Assembly: GCF_014649375.1 (NCBI RefSeq)
Contig: NZ_BMSX01000029.1
Span: forward strand, 1 to 64,000
DNA: 64,000 bases
DNA from: Streptomyces aurantiogriseus
Lineage (GTDB): Bacteria; Actinomycetota; Actinomycetes; Streptomycetales; Streptomycetaceae
Direction: 5' to 3'
The notes under the pieces are model-generated. The model saw only the letters and a list, made by a program, of their open reading frames with translations, searched no databases and was not told the DNA's origin. Both the position numbers and the translations under genes were made by a program. Shown piece by piece: positions 17,043-25,086 of this stretch (its first letter is position 1; each line of letters begins with the position of its first letter).

Positions 17043-17144
17043 CCGGTGAACCTACAAGGCACCCGGCAACTCACAACACCGGTGCGTGAATCGGCGCCCG
17101 GAAGGTGTTGGACCGCGTGATCACCGGCGGGTGACGGTGGACGC

Positions 17145-18542
17145 ATGCCGCACCCCAGCCCCGAGACCCGCCACTACACCGTCACCGCCGACACCCTCGT
17201 GGCCGTCGACTTCGCACCCAGAACCCGAACACCCGGAACCCGAACCCCTCGGACCCGAACGCCTCGAACCCGAACACCCAGAACGCCCGGAACGCCCAAG
17301 ACCCGCACCCATACCCACACCCACACCCGCACCCACACCCACCCCCTCGCCCCCTACCGCCGCCTCCTCGCCCTCCCCGGCGCCCGCGCCTTCACCGCCG
17401 GGAACCTGATCGCGCGCCTGCCCATGGGCATGTTCAGCGTGAGCGCGGTCGTGATGATCGCCGGCTCGCGCGGCTCGTACGCCCTCGCCGGCGCCGTCAC
17501 CGCGACCGGCCTCGCCGCGACGGCGCTGGTCGCGCCCTGGACGGCTCGGCTCGTCGACCGGTACGGCCAGGCCCGGATCGCCGTACCGGCCACCCTGTTC
17601 GCGGCGCTGGGCAGCCTCGCGCTCGTGCTGTGCGTGCGGTACGGCGCCCCGGACTGGACCCTGTTCGCCGCGTACGCCGCCACCGCGACGACCCCCAACA
17701 CCGGCGGCATGTCCCGCGCCCGCTGGACCCACCTCCTGAAGGGCGACCAAGACGCCCTGCACACCGCGAACTCCTTCGAACAGGCCGCCGACGAGCTGTG
17801 TTTCATGCTCGGCCCGGTCGTCGCGGCCTTCCTCTGCGGCACGTTCTTCCCGGAGGCGGGCACGCTGGTCGGCGCGGTGCTGCTGGTCACCGGCGTCCTG
17901 GTCTTCGCCGCCCAGCGCTCGACCGAGCCGCCTCCCCACCCCCGTACGAAGGCCGTGTCGCCGCTGCGCTCCCCCGGGATCCGGCCCCTGCTCGCCGTCT
18001 GTCTCGCGCTCGGGGCCGTGTTCGGGGCGACGGAGGTGGCGACGCTCGCGTTCGCGGACGCGCGGGGGCACTCCGCGGCGGCCGGGGTCGTGCTCGCGCT
18101 CCAGGCGGCCGGCTCGTGCGCGGCCGGGCTGGTGTACGGGGCGCTCAAGCCGGCCGGTCCCGCCGCCCGGCGTCATCCCTGGACCGTGGCCGCGATGACC
18201 GTCCTGCTCACCCTGCCGCTGCTCGCGGCCGCCGTCGTCGGCTCGCTCCCGCTGCTGGCCGCCGCCCTGCTGGTCACCGGCATGGCGACCGCGCCGACGA
18301 TGGTCACCACCATGGCCCTCGTCCAGGAACGCACCCCCGAGGGCCGGCTCAACGAGGGCATCACCCTGGCCGTGACCGGCCTGCTCGGCGGCATCGCCTG
18401 TGGCAGCGCGACCGGCGGCTGGATCGCCGAGCAGGTCTCCCCGGCGGCCGGATTCGGGGTGCCCGTGACGGCGGCCGCGACGGCCCTGCTGATCTCCCTC
18501 ACCGCCACCACGAAGGCCGCCATTTCCCGCGCACCCCATTGA
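17145..18542 (+). CDS. Major facilitator superfamily transporter with repetitive N-terminus
   Basis: The 465-residue protein has about 12 membrane helices from residue 75 onward (ARLPMGMFSVSAVVMIAG; VAPWTARLVDRYGQAR is the MFS loop 2-3 motif). It resembles DHA-type drug or metabolite exporters; the substrate is unknown. Residues 25-67 are an odd run of Arg-Thr-Pro and His-Thr units encoded by CCCGAACAC- and CACACC-like repeats, between a normal-looking start and the first helix. The repeat may be an in-frame expansion, or translation may begin further down; no better start with a ribosome-binding site lies before the first helix. It is divergent from the LysR regulator and probably controlled by it. 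Confidence 0.85.
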   Translation: MPHPSPETRHYTVTADTLVAVDFAPRTRTPGTRTPRTRTPRTRTPRTPGTPKTRTHTHTHTRTHTHPLAPYRRLLALPGARAFTAGNLIARLPMGMFSVSAVVMIAGSRGSYALAGAVTATGLAATALVAPWTARLVDRYGQARIAVPATLFAALGSLALVLCVRYGAPDWTLFAAYAATATTPNTGGMSRARWTHLLKGDQDALHTANSFEQAADELCFMLGPVVAAFLCGTFFPEAGTLVGAVLLVTGVLVFAAQRSTEPPPHPRTKAVSPLRSPGIRPLLAVCLALGAVFGATEVATLAFADARGHSAAAGVVLALQAAGSCAAGLVYGALKPAGPAARRHPWTVAAMTVLLTLPLLAAAVVGSLPLLAAALLVTGMATAPTMVTTMALVQERTPEGRLNEGITLAVTGLLGGIACGSATGGWIAEQVSPAAGFGVPVTAAATALLISLTATTKAAISRAPH

Positions 18543-18572
18543 CGCGCTCCCGACGGCCACCTACCTTCGCCC

Positions 18573-18588
18573 GTCGAAGCGCTTCGAC
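18573..18588. promoter_or_regulatory. Operator-like palindrome GTCGAAGCGCTTCGAC
   Basis: A 16-base perfect palindrome about 95 bases upstream of the ABC sugar-binding protein start. The even dyad with TCGAA half-sites is typical of LacI-family operators, and a LacI-type regulator is encoded in the same operon (24026-25033). Confidence 0.7.
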
Positions 18589-18596
18589 GTCACGCA

Positions 18597-18610
18597 TCGA
18601 ATCGATTCGA
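18597..18610. promoter_or_regulatory. Second operator-like palindrome TCGAATCGATTCGA
   Basis: A 14-base perfect palindrome 8 bases after the first and with the same TCGAA-N4-TTCGA design. The two centres are 23 bases apart, so two dimers would bind about two helical turns apart. It probably overlaps the promoter of the 18682-27999 operon. Confidence 0.7.
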
Positions 18611-18681
18611 CGAACGCTGCGTGACGACCGTTCCTGCCTACCGAAAGCTCGAGAACCATCCGGCTCCCCTGGAGGCACAGG

Positions 18682-19980
18682 ATGTTGACGGCACGAAGGC
18701 GTGTGGTGGCGAGTGCGGCGGCGGCCCTTGCGGGGACCCTGCTCCTGGCCTCCTGCGGTGACTCGGACGGCGGCGGCTCCTCCGACGCCAAGACCCTGCG
18801 ACTGTGGCACTACGAGGCTCCGAACAGCGCGATGGGCGTCGCCTGGGCGGAGGCGATCAAGGAGTTCGAGGCCAAGCACCCGGGCGTGAAGGTGAAGTTC
18901 GAGGAGAAGAGCTTCGAACAGATCCAGAAGACCGCCCCGATGGTCCTGAACTCCTCGGACGCCCCCGACCTCATGGAGTACAACAAGGGCAACGCGACGG
19001 CGGGCCTGCTCTCCAAGCAGGGGCTGCTGACCGACCTGTCCGCCGAGGCCACGAAGCGCGGCTGGGACAAGCTGCTCAGCCCGGGCGTGCGCACCACCAG
19101 CCAGTACGACACGAACGGTGTGATGGGCTCCGGCAAGTGGTACGGCGTGCCCAACTACGCCGAGTACACGATGGTCTACTTCAACAAGGACCTCTTCGCG
19201 AAGTACGGGATCCCCGAGCCGAAGACGTTCGACGACCTGGTCTCCGCGATGGACACGTTCGTCGACAACAAGGTCACCCCGCTCGCCAACTCCGGCGCCG
19301 AGTACCTCGCCCAGCAGTACGTCTACCAGCTCGCCCTGTCCAAGGCCGACCGCGCCTGGGTCGACGCCTACGAGCTGTACCAGGGCAAGGTCGACTTCCA
19401 CGACGCGGCCTGGACGTACGCCGCCGAGACCTTCGCCGACTGGGTGAAGAAGGGGTACATCGGCAAGAACTCCACCAGCACCAAGGCCGAGGAGGCCGGC
19501 GTCTCCTTCATCCAGGGCAAGGCGCCGATCCTGTTCTCCGGCAGCTGGTGGTACGGCCGCTTCCAGGACGAGGCGAAGTTCGACTGGGGCACGACCCTGT
19601 GGCCCGGCTCGAACCTCACCCCGGGCTCCGGCGGCAACCTCTGGGTGGTCCCCAAGAGCGCCGAGAACAAGGACCTCGCCTACGACTTCATCGACATCAC
19701 CATGTCGAAGAAGATCCAGAACCTCCTCGGCAACAAGGGCGGTGTCCCGGTGGCGGCCGACGCCGCCGCCATCACCGACCCCAGGTCGAAGGACCTCATC
19801 ACCAACTTCAACACCCTCTCCGACCGCGACGGCCTCGCGTTCTACCCGGACTGGCCGGTCCCCGGCTTCTACGACGTCCTCGTCTCCGAGACCCAGAAGC
19901 TGATCACCGGCAGCGCGCAGCCGGACGCCTACCTGGACGCCTTGCAGGAGGCGTACGACAAGGGCGCGCCGAAGCGATGA
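18682..19980 (+). CDS. Sugar ABC transporter substrate-binding lipoprotein
   Basis: The 432-residue protein is a family 1 solute-binding protein. The signal sequence ends in the lipobox LLASC with the lipidated Cys at residue 25, followed by a Gly/Ser/Asp-rich linker. Typical body segments are LRLWHYEAPNSAMGVAW, SDAPDLMEYNKGNATAG and YGVPNYAEYTMVYFNKDLF. It would capture an oligosaccharide outside the membrane and pass it to the two permeases encoded next. Neighbouring alpha-xylosidase and GH3 genes suggest a xyloglucan-derived or other xylose-containing ligand. The ATG follows CTGGAGGCACAGG, a strong site. It is the first gene of the operon behind two palindromes. Confidence 0.92.
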   Translation: MLTARRRVVASAAAALAGTLLLASCGDSDGGGSSDAKTLRLWHYEAPNSAMGVAWAEAIKEFEAKHPGVKVKFEEKSFEQIQKTAPMVLNSSDAPDLMEYNKGNATAGLLSKQGLLTDLSAEATKRGWDKLLSPGVRTTSQYDTNGVMGSGKWYGVPNYAEYTMVYFNKDLFAKYGIPEPKTFDDLVSAMDTFVDNKVTPLANSGAEYLAQQYVYQLALSKADRAWVDAYELYQGKVDFHDAAWTYAAETFADWVKKGYIGKNSTSTKAEEAGVSFIQGKAPILFSGSWWYGRFQDEAKFDWGTTLWPGSNLTPGSGGNLWVVPKSAENKDLAYDFIDITMSKKIQNLLGNKGGVPVAADAAAITDPRSKDLITNFNTLSDRDGLAFYPDWPVPGFYDVLVSETQKLITGSAQPDAYLDALQEAYDKGAPKR

Positions 19981-20942
19981 CGGTGGCCGTCGAACGGGGC
20001 GGGCGGGTGACCGGCAAGCAGGACAGGGCCGTTCACCCGCGCCGCCCCCGGAACTCCTACGCGCTGTTCCTGCTCCCGGGCGCCCTCGCCTTCCTCGCGG
20101 TCGTCGTCGTCCCGTTCCTGATGAACACGGGCGTGAGCTTCACCGACTGGCAGGGCGTGGGCAGCCCCGGCTGGTCCGGGCTCGCCAACTACCGCGAGCT
20201 GATGGACGACGCCGAGTTCTGGGAGTCCTTCCGGCACAGCCTGTTCATGGTCGTCGCGATGGCGGCGGTCCCCACGGCGATCGGCCTGGTCCTGGCGGCC
20301 GCCCTGTTCGACTACGTCGGCAAGCACTTCGGCAGCAGGACGGCGGCCGTGCTCCGCGCCTGCTTCTACCTCCCCCAGGTGCTGCCGATCGCGGTCGCCG
20401 GCATCGTCTGGAGCTGGATCCTCGCCCCGGAGAACGGCTCGCTCAACGAGGTCCTGAAGGCGATCGGCCTGGGCTCCTGGCAGCAGGACTGGCTCGGCGA
20501 CCCCGACCTCGCCCTCTACAGCGTGATGGGCGTGATGGTGTGGGTGCAGCTCGGCTTCCCGCTGGTCGTCTTCATGGCCGGCCTCCAGCGCGTCGACCCG
20601 CAGCTGTACGAGGCGGCCGAACTGGACGGCGCCGGCTGGTGGCGCCGCTTCGCACACATCACGCTGCCGCAGATCCGCCCGGAGATCTACGTCGTCCTGA
20701 CCTGGTGCACGATCGCCGCGCTGAAGGTGTTCGGCGCGGTGTACGTCCTGACCAAGGGCGGCCCCGGCGGCGCGACCAATGTGCCCTCCTACTTCTCCTT
20801 CACCACCTTCTTCGAGAAGACCCAGGTCGGCTACGGCGCCGCGATCTCCACCGTGCTGACCGTGATCATCCTCGCCCTGTCACTGGTCGGGCTGAAGCTG
20901 CAGACCAGGGCGGAGGACGCGGAGGAAGGGGTACGCGCATGA
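19977..20942 (+). CDS. Sugar ABC transporter permease (MalF type)
   Basis: The 321-residue membrane protein has six helices and the permease EAA loop YEAAELDGAGWWRRFAHITLP (about residues 208-228), which contacts the ATPase. Other family marks are FLLPGALAFLAVVVVPFLMN and LPQVLPIAVAGIVWSWI. Its ATG overlaps the stop of the binding-protein gene (ATGA); the longer frame open upstream is antisense-like shadow of that gene. It forms the channel with the next permease. No ATP-binding subunit is encoded in the operon; Streptomyces sugar importers usually share a distant MsiK ATPase. Confidence 0.93.
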   Translation: MTVAVERGGRVTGKQDRAVHPRRPRNSYALFLLPGALAFLAVVVVPFLMNTGVSFTDWQGVGSPGWSGLANYRELMDDAEFWESFRHSLFMVVAMAAVPTAIGLVLAAALFDYVGKHFGSRTAAVLRACFYLPQVLPIAVAGIVWSWILAPENGSLNEVLKAIGLGSWQQDWLGDPDLALYSVMGVMVWVQLGFPLVVFMAGLQRVDPQLYEAAELDGAGWWRRFAHITLPQIRPEIYVVLTWCTIAALKVFGAVYVLTKGGPGGATNVPSYFSFTTFFEKTQVGYGAAISTVLTVIILALSLVGLKLQTRAEDAEEGVRA

Positions 20943-21763
20943 CGACGGCCCTACGCCGTTACCCGGTCCTCGTGGCGCTGTGCCTGGCCGCCCTCTTCAT
21001 GATCGTCCCGTTTCTGATCGTGGCGGTGAACGCGGTCAAGTCCCCGGCCGAGTACTCCCAGAACGGCCCGCTGAGCCTCCCCGACGGCCTCTACCTGGAC
21101 GGCCTGAAGGACTTCTGGGAGCGCGTCGACTACAGCCAGAAGCTGATCAACTCGGTCCTGATCAGCGGCTCGGTGGCGGTCCTGGCCGTCGTTCTGTCGG
21201 TGCTGAACGCGTACGCGATCGGCATCGGCAGGATCAGGGGCCGCACCTGGGTCCTGGCCTTCTTCGTGCTGGCGAACATGCTGCCGCAGGAGGCGCTGGT
21301 CTACCCCGTGTACTACCTGAGCAAGCAGGCCGGCCTGTACGACACCCGGCTCAGCGTGATCATCGTGTTCACGGTGATCCAGGCGGCCTTCGGCACCTAC
21401 CTGCTCTCCTCGGTGCTGGGCCAGTTCCCCCGCGAGATCATCGAGGCCGCGCGGATCGACGGCGCGACCAAGTGGCAGGTGCTGTGGCGGATCGTCGTCC
21501 CCGTCAGCCGCCCCACCCTCGGCGTCCTCCTGGTCTTCTTCTTCATCTGGACCTGGAACGAGTTCCTGCTCCCGCTGGTCATGCTGATCTCCAACGACAA
21601 CCAGACGGTGTCGGTGGCCCTCGGCGTCCTCCAGGGCCAGCGGCTGATGGACGCCACGATGACCAACGCGGCCGCGCTCCTCGGTGTGCTCCCGGCCCTC
21701 GTCTTCTTCCTCGTCTTCCAGCGGACGCTCACCCGCGGCATCGCGGTGGGAGCCGTGAAGTAA
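20939..21763 (+). CDS. Sugar ABC transporter permease (MalG type)
   Basis: The 274-residue protein has six helices and the EAA loop IEAARIDGATKWQVLWRIVVP (about residues 169-189). The C-terminus, FLVFQRTLTRGIAVGAVK, is typical of MalG-type permeases. The ATG overlaps the previous stop (ATGA), so the two permeases are made together in equal amounts. Only 13 bases separate its stop from the next start (21777), so the alpha-xylosidase is in the same transcript. Confidence 0.93.
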   Translation: MTTALRRYPVLVALCLAALFMIVPFLIVAVNAVKSPAEYSQNGPLSLPDGLYLDGLKDFWERVDYSQKLINSVLISGSVAVLAVVLSVLNAYAIGIGRIRGRTWVLAFFVLANMLPQEALVYPVYYLSKQAGLYDTRLSVIIVFTVIQAAFGTYLLSSVLGQFPREIIEAARIDGATKWQVLWRIVVPVSRPTLGVLLVFFFIWTWNEFLLPLVMLISNDNQTVSVALGVLQGQRLMDATMTNAAALLGVLPALVFFLVFQRTLTRGIAVGAVK

Positions 21764-21776
21764 GGACCCCCCACAC

Positions 21777-24026
21777 ATGAAGTTCACCGATGGTTACTGG
21801 CTGCTGCGCGAGGGCGTCACGGCCGCCTACCCGGCCGAGGTGCTCGACGTGAGCGAGTCGGACGGCGTCCTGGAGATCCACGCGCCCACCCGGCCCATCC
21901 GCTCGCGCGGCGACCTGATGACGGGACCGGTCATGACGATCACCGCCCACACCCCGATGCCCGACGTCATCGGTCTCACCCTGACCCACTTCACGGGCGA
22001 GCAGCCACGCGAGCCCCGGTTCGACCTCACCCGGGGCGAGACGGTCCCCCAGATCTCCTACGACGACGAGCACGCGACCCTGACCTCCGGCGCGCTCTCG
22101 GTGCGCGTGACCCGCGGCGGCCCCTGGCACGTCGAGTTCCTCGCCCACGGCCGGGTCCTGACCTCCAGCGGCCCCAAGGGCATGGGCATCATGCGGGACG
22201 CGACCGGCACCCACTACCTGCGCGAACAACTCGACCTCGGCGTCGGAACGAGCGTCTACGGCCTCGGCGAACGCTTCGGCCCGCTGGTCAGGAACGGCCA
22301 GGTCGTCGACATCTGGAACGCCGACGGCGGCACCGCCACCGAACAGGCCTACAAGAACGTCCCCTTCTACCTCACCGACGCGGGCTACGGCGTCTTCGTC
22401 GACCACCCGGGCAAGGTGTCGTTCGAGGTCGGCTCGGAGACGGTGTCGAAGGTGCAGTTCAGCGCCGAGACACAGGAGTTGACGTACTACGTCGTCCACG
22501 GCCCCACCCCGAAGGACATCCTCCGCACGTACACGGCCCTCACCGGCCGCCCGGCGCTCCCGCCCGTCTGGTCGTTCGGCCTGTGGCTGTCGACGTCCTT
22601 CACGACGTCGTACGACGAGGAGACCGTGACCTCCTTCATCGAGGGCATGCGGGAACGTGAACTGCCCCTCTCCGTCTTCCACTTCGACTGCTTCTGGATG
22701 CGGGAGTTCCACTGGTGCGACTTCCAGTGGGACCCGCGGGTGTTCCCGGACCCGCAGGGGATGCTGGCCCGGCTGAAGGCGAAGGGCCTGCACGTGTGCG
22801 TGTGGATCAACCCGTACATCGCCCAGCGGTCCCCGCTGTTCGCGGAGGGCAAGGCGCTCGGGCATCTCCTTCGCAGACCGGACGGGAGCGTCTGGCAGTG
22901 GGACCTGTGGCAGCCGGGCATGGCACTGGTCGACTTCACCAGTCCGGCCGCCCGTGACTGGTACGCGGAGAAACTGGAGGCGCTGCTCGCCCAGGGCGTC
23001 GACTGCTTCAAGACCGACTTCGGCGAGCGCGTCCCCGTCGACGTGGTCTGGTCCGACGGCTCCGACCCGGAGCGGATGCACAACTACTACACGTACCTCT
23101 ACAACCGCACCGTCTTCGACGTGCTGCGCAAGCACCGCGGCGAGGGCGAGGCGGTCGTCTTCGCGCGGTCGGCGACGGCCGGCAGCCAGAAGTTCCCCGT
23201 GCACTGGGGCGGCGACTGCGAGGCGACGTACGAGTCGATGGCGGAGTCGCTGCGGGGCGGGCTGTCGCTCGGCCTGTCCGGCTTCGGCTTCTGGAGCCAC
23301 GACATCGGCGGCTTCGAGGGGACACCGACACCCGCTCTGTTCAAGCGCTGGCTGGCCTTCGGCCTGCTGTCCTCGCACAGCCGCCTGCACGGCAGCTCCT
23401 CCTACCGGGTCCCCTGGCTGTTCGACGACGAGTCCGTGGACGTGCTGCGGCACTTCACCCGGCTGAAGCTGCGGCTCATGCCCTATCTGTACGAGGCCGC
23501 ACGCGTCGCCCACGAGGAGGGGACGCCGGTGATGCGGGCGATGATCCTGGAGTTCCCGGACGATCCCGGCTGCGCGCACCTGGAACGGCAGTACATGCTC
23601 GGCCCCGACCTGCTGGTCGCGCCCGTCTTCAGCGACGAGGGAGACGTCACCTACTACGTCCCCGAGGGCACCTGGACCCACTACCTCACCGGCCGCACGG
23701 TCACCGGACCGCGCTGGGTGCGCGAACGGCACGACGTCCTCAGCCTGCCCCTGCTGGTACGGCCGGGCGCGGTGATCCCGGTGGGTGCCCACGCCGACCG
23801 GCCCGACTACGCGCACGCCGACGGGGTCACCCTGCGCACGTACGGCCTGCGGCGCGGCGCCCAGGTGACCGTGCGGGTCGGGGAGGTCACCTTCACCGTC
23901 GTCCGGGAGGGAGACACCCTGCGGGCCTCCTCCAGTGATCCCTCGGCACCGTGGAGCCTGGCGGCCGGGGACCGGCTCGCGCGCGCGCAGGCGGGCACCG
24001 GCTTCCTGACCCTGGAGCTGGACTGA
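21777..24026 (+). CDS. GH31 alpha-xylosidase (YicI-like), cytoplasmic
   Basis: The 749-residue enzyme is a glycoside hydrolase family 31 member close to E. coli YicI, which removes alpha-1,6-xylose from isoprimeverose and xyloglucan oligomers. The nucleophile Asp414 is in GVDCFKTDFGERVP and the acid/base Asp480 in FPVHWGGDCEATYESMAESL; the latter and SGFGFWSHDIGGFE match YicI nearly word for word. An N-terminal beta-sandwich (1-250) precedes the barrel. No signal peptide is present, so it acts on imported sugar. The stop overlaps the LacI regulator start (TGATG). Alpha-glucosidase activity is less likely, because KTDFGE plus HWGGD is the xylosidase pattern. Confidence 0.9.
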   Translation: MKFTDGYWLLREGVTAAYPAEVLDVSESDGVLEIHAPTRPIRSRGDLMTGPVMTITAHTPMPDVIGLTLTHFTGEQPREPRFDLTRGETVPQISYDDEHATLTSGALSVRVTRGGPWHVEFLAHGRVLTSSGPKGMGIMRDATGTHYLREQLDLGVGTSVYGLGERFGPLVRNGQVVDIWNADGGTATEQAYKNVPFYLTDAGYGVFVDHPGKVSFEVGSETVSKVQFSAETQELTYYVVHGPTPKDILRTYTALTGRPALPPVWSFGLWLSTSFTTSYDEETVTSFIEGMRERELPLSVFHFDCFWMREFHWCDFQWDPRVFPDPQGMLARLKAKGLHVCVWINPYIAQRSPLFAEGKALGHLLRRPDGSVWQWDLWQPGMALVDFTSPAARDWYAEKLEALLAQGVDCFKTDFGERVPVDVVWSDGSDPERMHNYYTYLYNRTVFDVLRKHRGEGEAVVFARSATAGSQKFPVHWGGDCEATYESMAESLRGGLSLGLSGFGFWSHDIGGFEGTPTPALFKRWLAFGLLSSHSRLHGSSSYRVPWLFDDESVDVLRHFTRLKLRLMPYLYEAARVAHEEGTPVMRAMILEFPDDPGCAHLERQYMLGPDLLVAPVFSDEGDVTYYVPEGTWTHYLTGRTVTGPRWVRERHDVLSLPLLVRPGAVIPVGAHADRPDYAHADGVTLRTYGLRRGAQVTVRVGEVTFTVVREGDTLRASSSDPSAPWSLAAGDRLARAQAGTGFLTLELD

Positions 24027-25033
24027 TGGTGAAGATCACCGACGTGGCACGGCAGGCGGGGGTCTCCCCCAGCACCGTGTCCTACGCCCTCAGCGGCAAG
24101 CGCCCGATCTCCGAGGAGACCCGGCAGCGGGTCGAGGCGGCCATCCGCGAACTGGGCTACCGGCCCCACGCGGGCGCCCGCGCCCTGGCCAGCAGCCGCT
24201 CCAACGTGCTCGCCCTGGTCGTACCGCTGCGGGCCGGCATCCACGTCCCGGTCGTCATGCAGTTCGCCGTGTCCGTGGTGACGGCCGCCCGGCGCTACGA
24301 CCACGACGTGCTGCTGCTGACGCAGGAGGAGGGCGAGGACGGACTGCGCAGGGTCGCGGACACGGCCCTCGTCGACGCCCTGATCCTGATGGACGTCCAG
24401 CTCCACGACCCCCGGCTGCCCTTGCTGCGCTCCCTCGACCGGCCGTCCGTGATGATCGGCTTCCCGCAGGAGGCCGCCGGGCTGACCTGCATCGACCTCG
24501 ACTTCCGGACGGCGGGCGAGCGTTGCGTGGAGCATCTGGCGCAGCTCGGACACCGGGTGGTGGCGCTGGTCGGGTCACCACCGGAGGTGTACGTGCGCGG
24601 GACGGCGTTCGCCCAGCGCGTCGTGCAGGGCTTCACCGCGGCCGCCGACCGCAGCGGGCTCGCCTCCGCCGTCCACCCCTGCGAGGCCACGCCCGGCGCG
24701 GCCCGCCGGGTGGCGGAGCAACTCCTGCGTGAACAACCGGCGTTGACCGGGGTGGTCGTTCACAACGAGGCGGTCCTGGAGCCGTTGACCGACGCCTTCG
24801 AGCAACTCGGCCTACGGGTCCCCGCCGACCTGTCGGTCACGGCGATCTGCCCCGACGAACTCGCCGAGAGCCTCCGCGTCCCCGTCACCTCCATCGCCCT
24901 GCCGTCGGCGGAGGTGGGCGAGCGGGCGGTGGAGCTGCTGATGGCCAAGCTGGCCGGTGACGAGGTGCCCGAGGCGACCCTGCTGCCGCCCCGGCTGACG
25001 AAGCGGGCGAGCACGGCACCGCGCCCCGCCTGA
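24026..25033 (+). CDS. LacI-family repressor of the glycan operon
   Basis: The 335-residue protein starts with the LacI headpiece VKITDVARQAGVSPSTVSYALSGK (residues 2-25), including the hinge helix segment RPHAGARALASSRS. A periplasmic-binding-like sugar-sensing core follows, with TAICPDELAESLRVPVTSI near the end. It probably binds the two palindromes at 18573-18610 and releases them when a xylose-containing oligosaccharide binds. The ATG at 24026 shares one base with the alpha-xylosidase stop (TGATG). A frame open further upstream is a shadow. It lies inside the operon it probably controls, giving autoregulation. Confidence 0.92.
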   Translation: MVKITDVARQAGVSPSTVSYALSGKRPISEETRQRVEAAIRELGYRPHAGARALASSRSNVLALVVPLRAGIHVPVVMQFAVSVVTAARRYDHDVLLLTQEEGEDGLRRVADTALVDALILMDVQLHDPRLPLLRSLDRPSVMIGFPQEAAGLTCIDLDFRTAGERCVEHLAQLGHRVVALVGSPPEVYVRGTAFAQRVVQGFTAAADRSGLASAVHPCEATPGAARRVAEQLLREQPALTGVVVHNEAVLEPLTDAFEQLGLRVPADLSVTAICPDELAESLRVPVTSIALPSAEVGERAVELLMAKLAGDEVPEATLLPPRLTKRASTAPRPA

Positions 25034-25086
25034 ACCGCCCCGATGTGCAAGGCCCTGCCGCAACGAGACATCGAAGGAGCCGTGAC

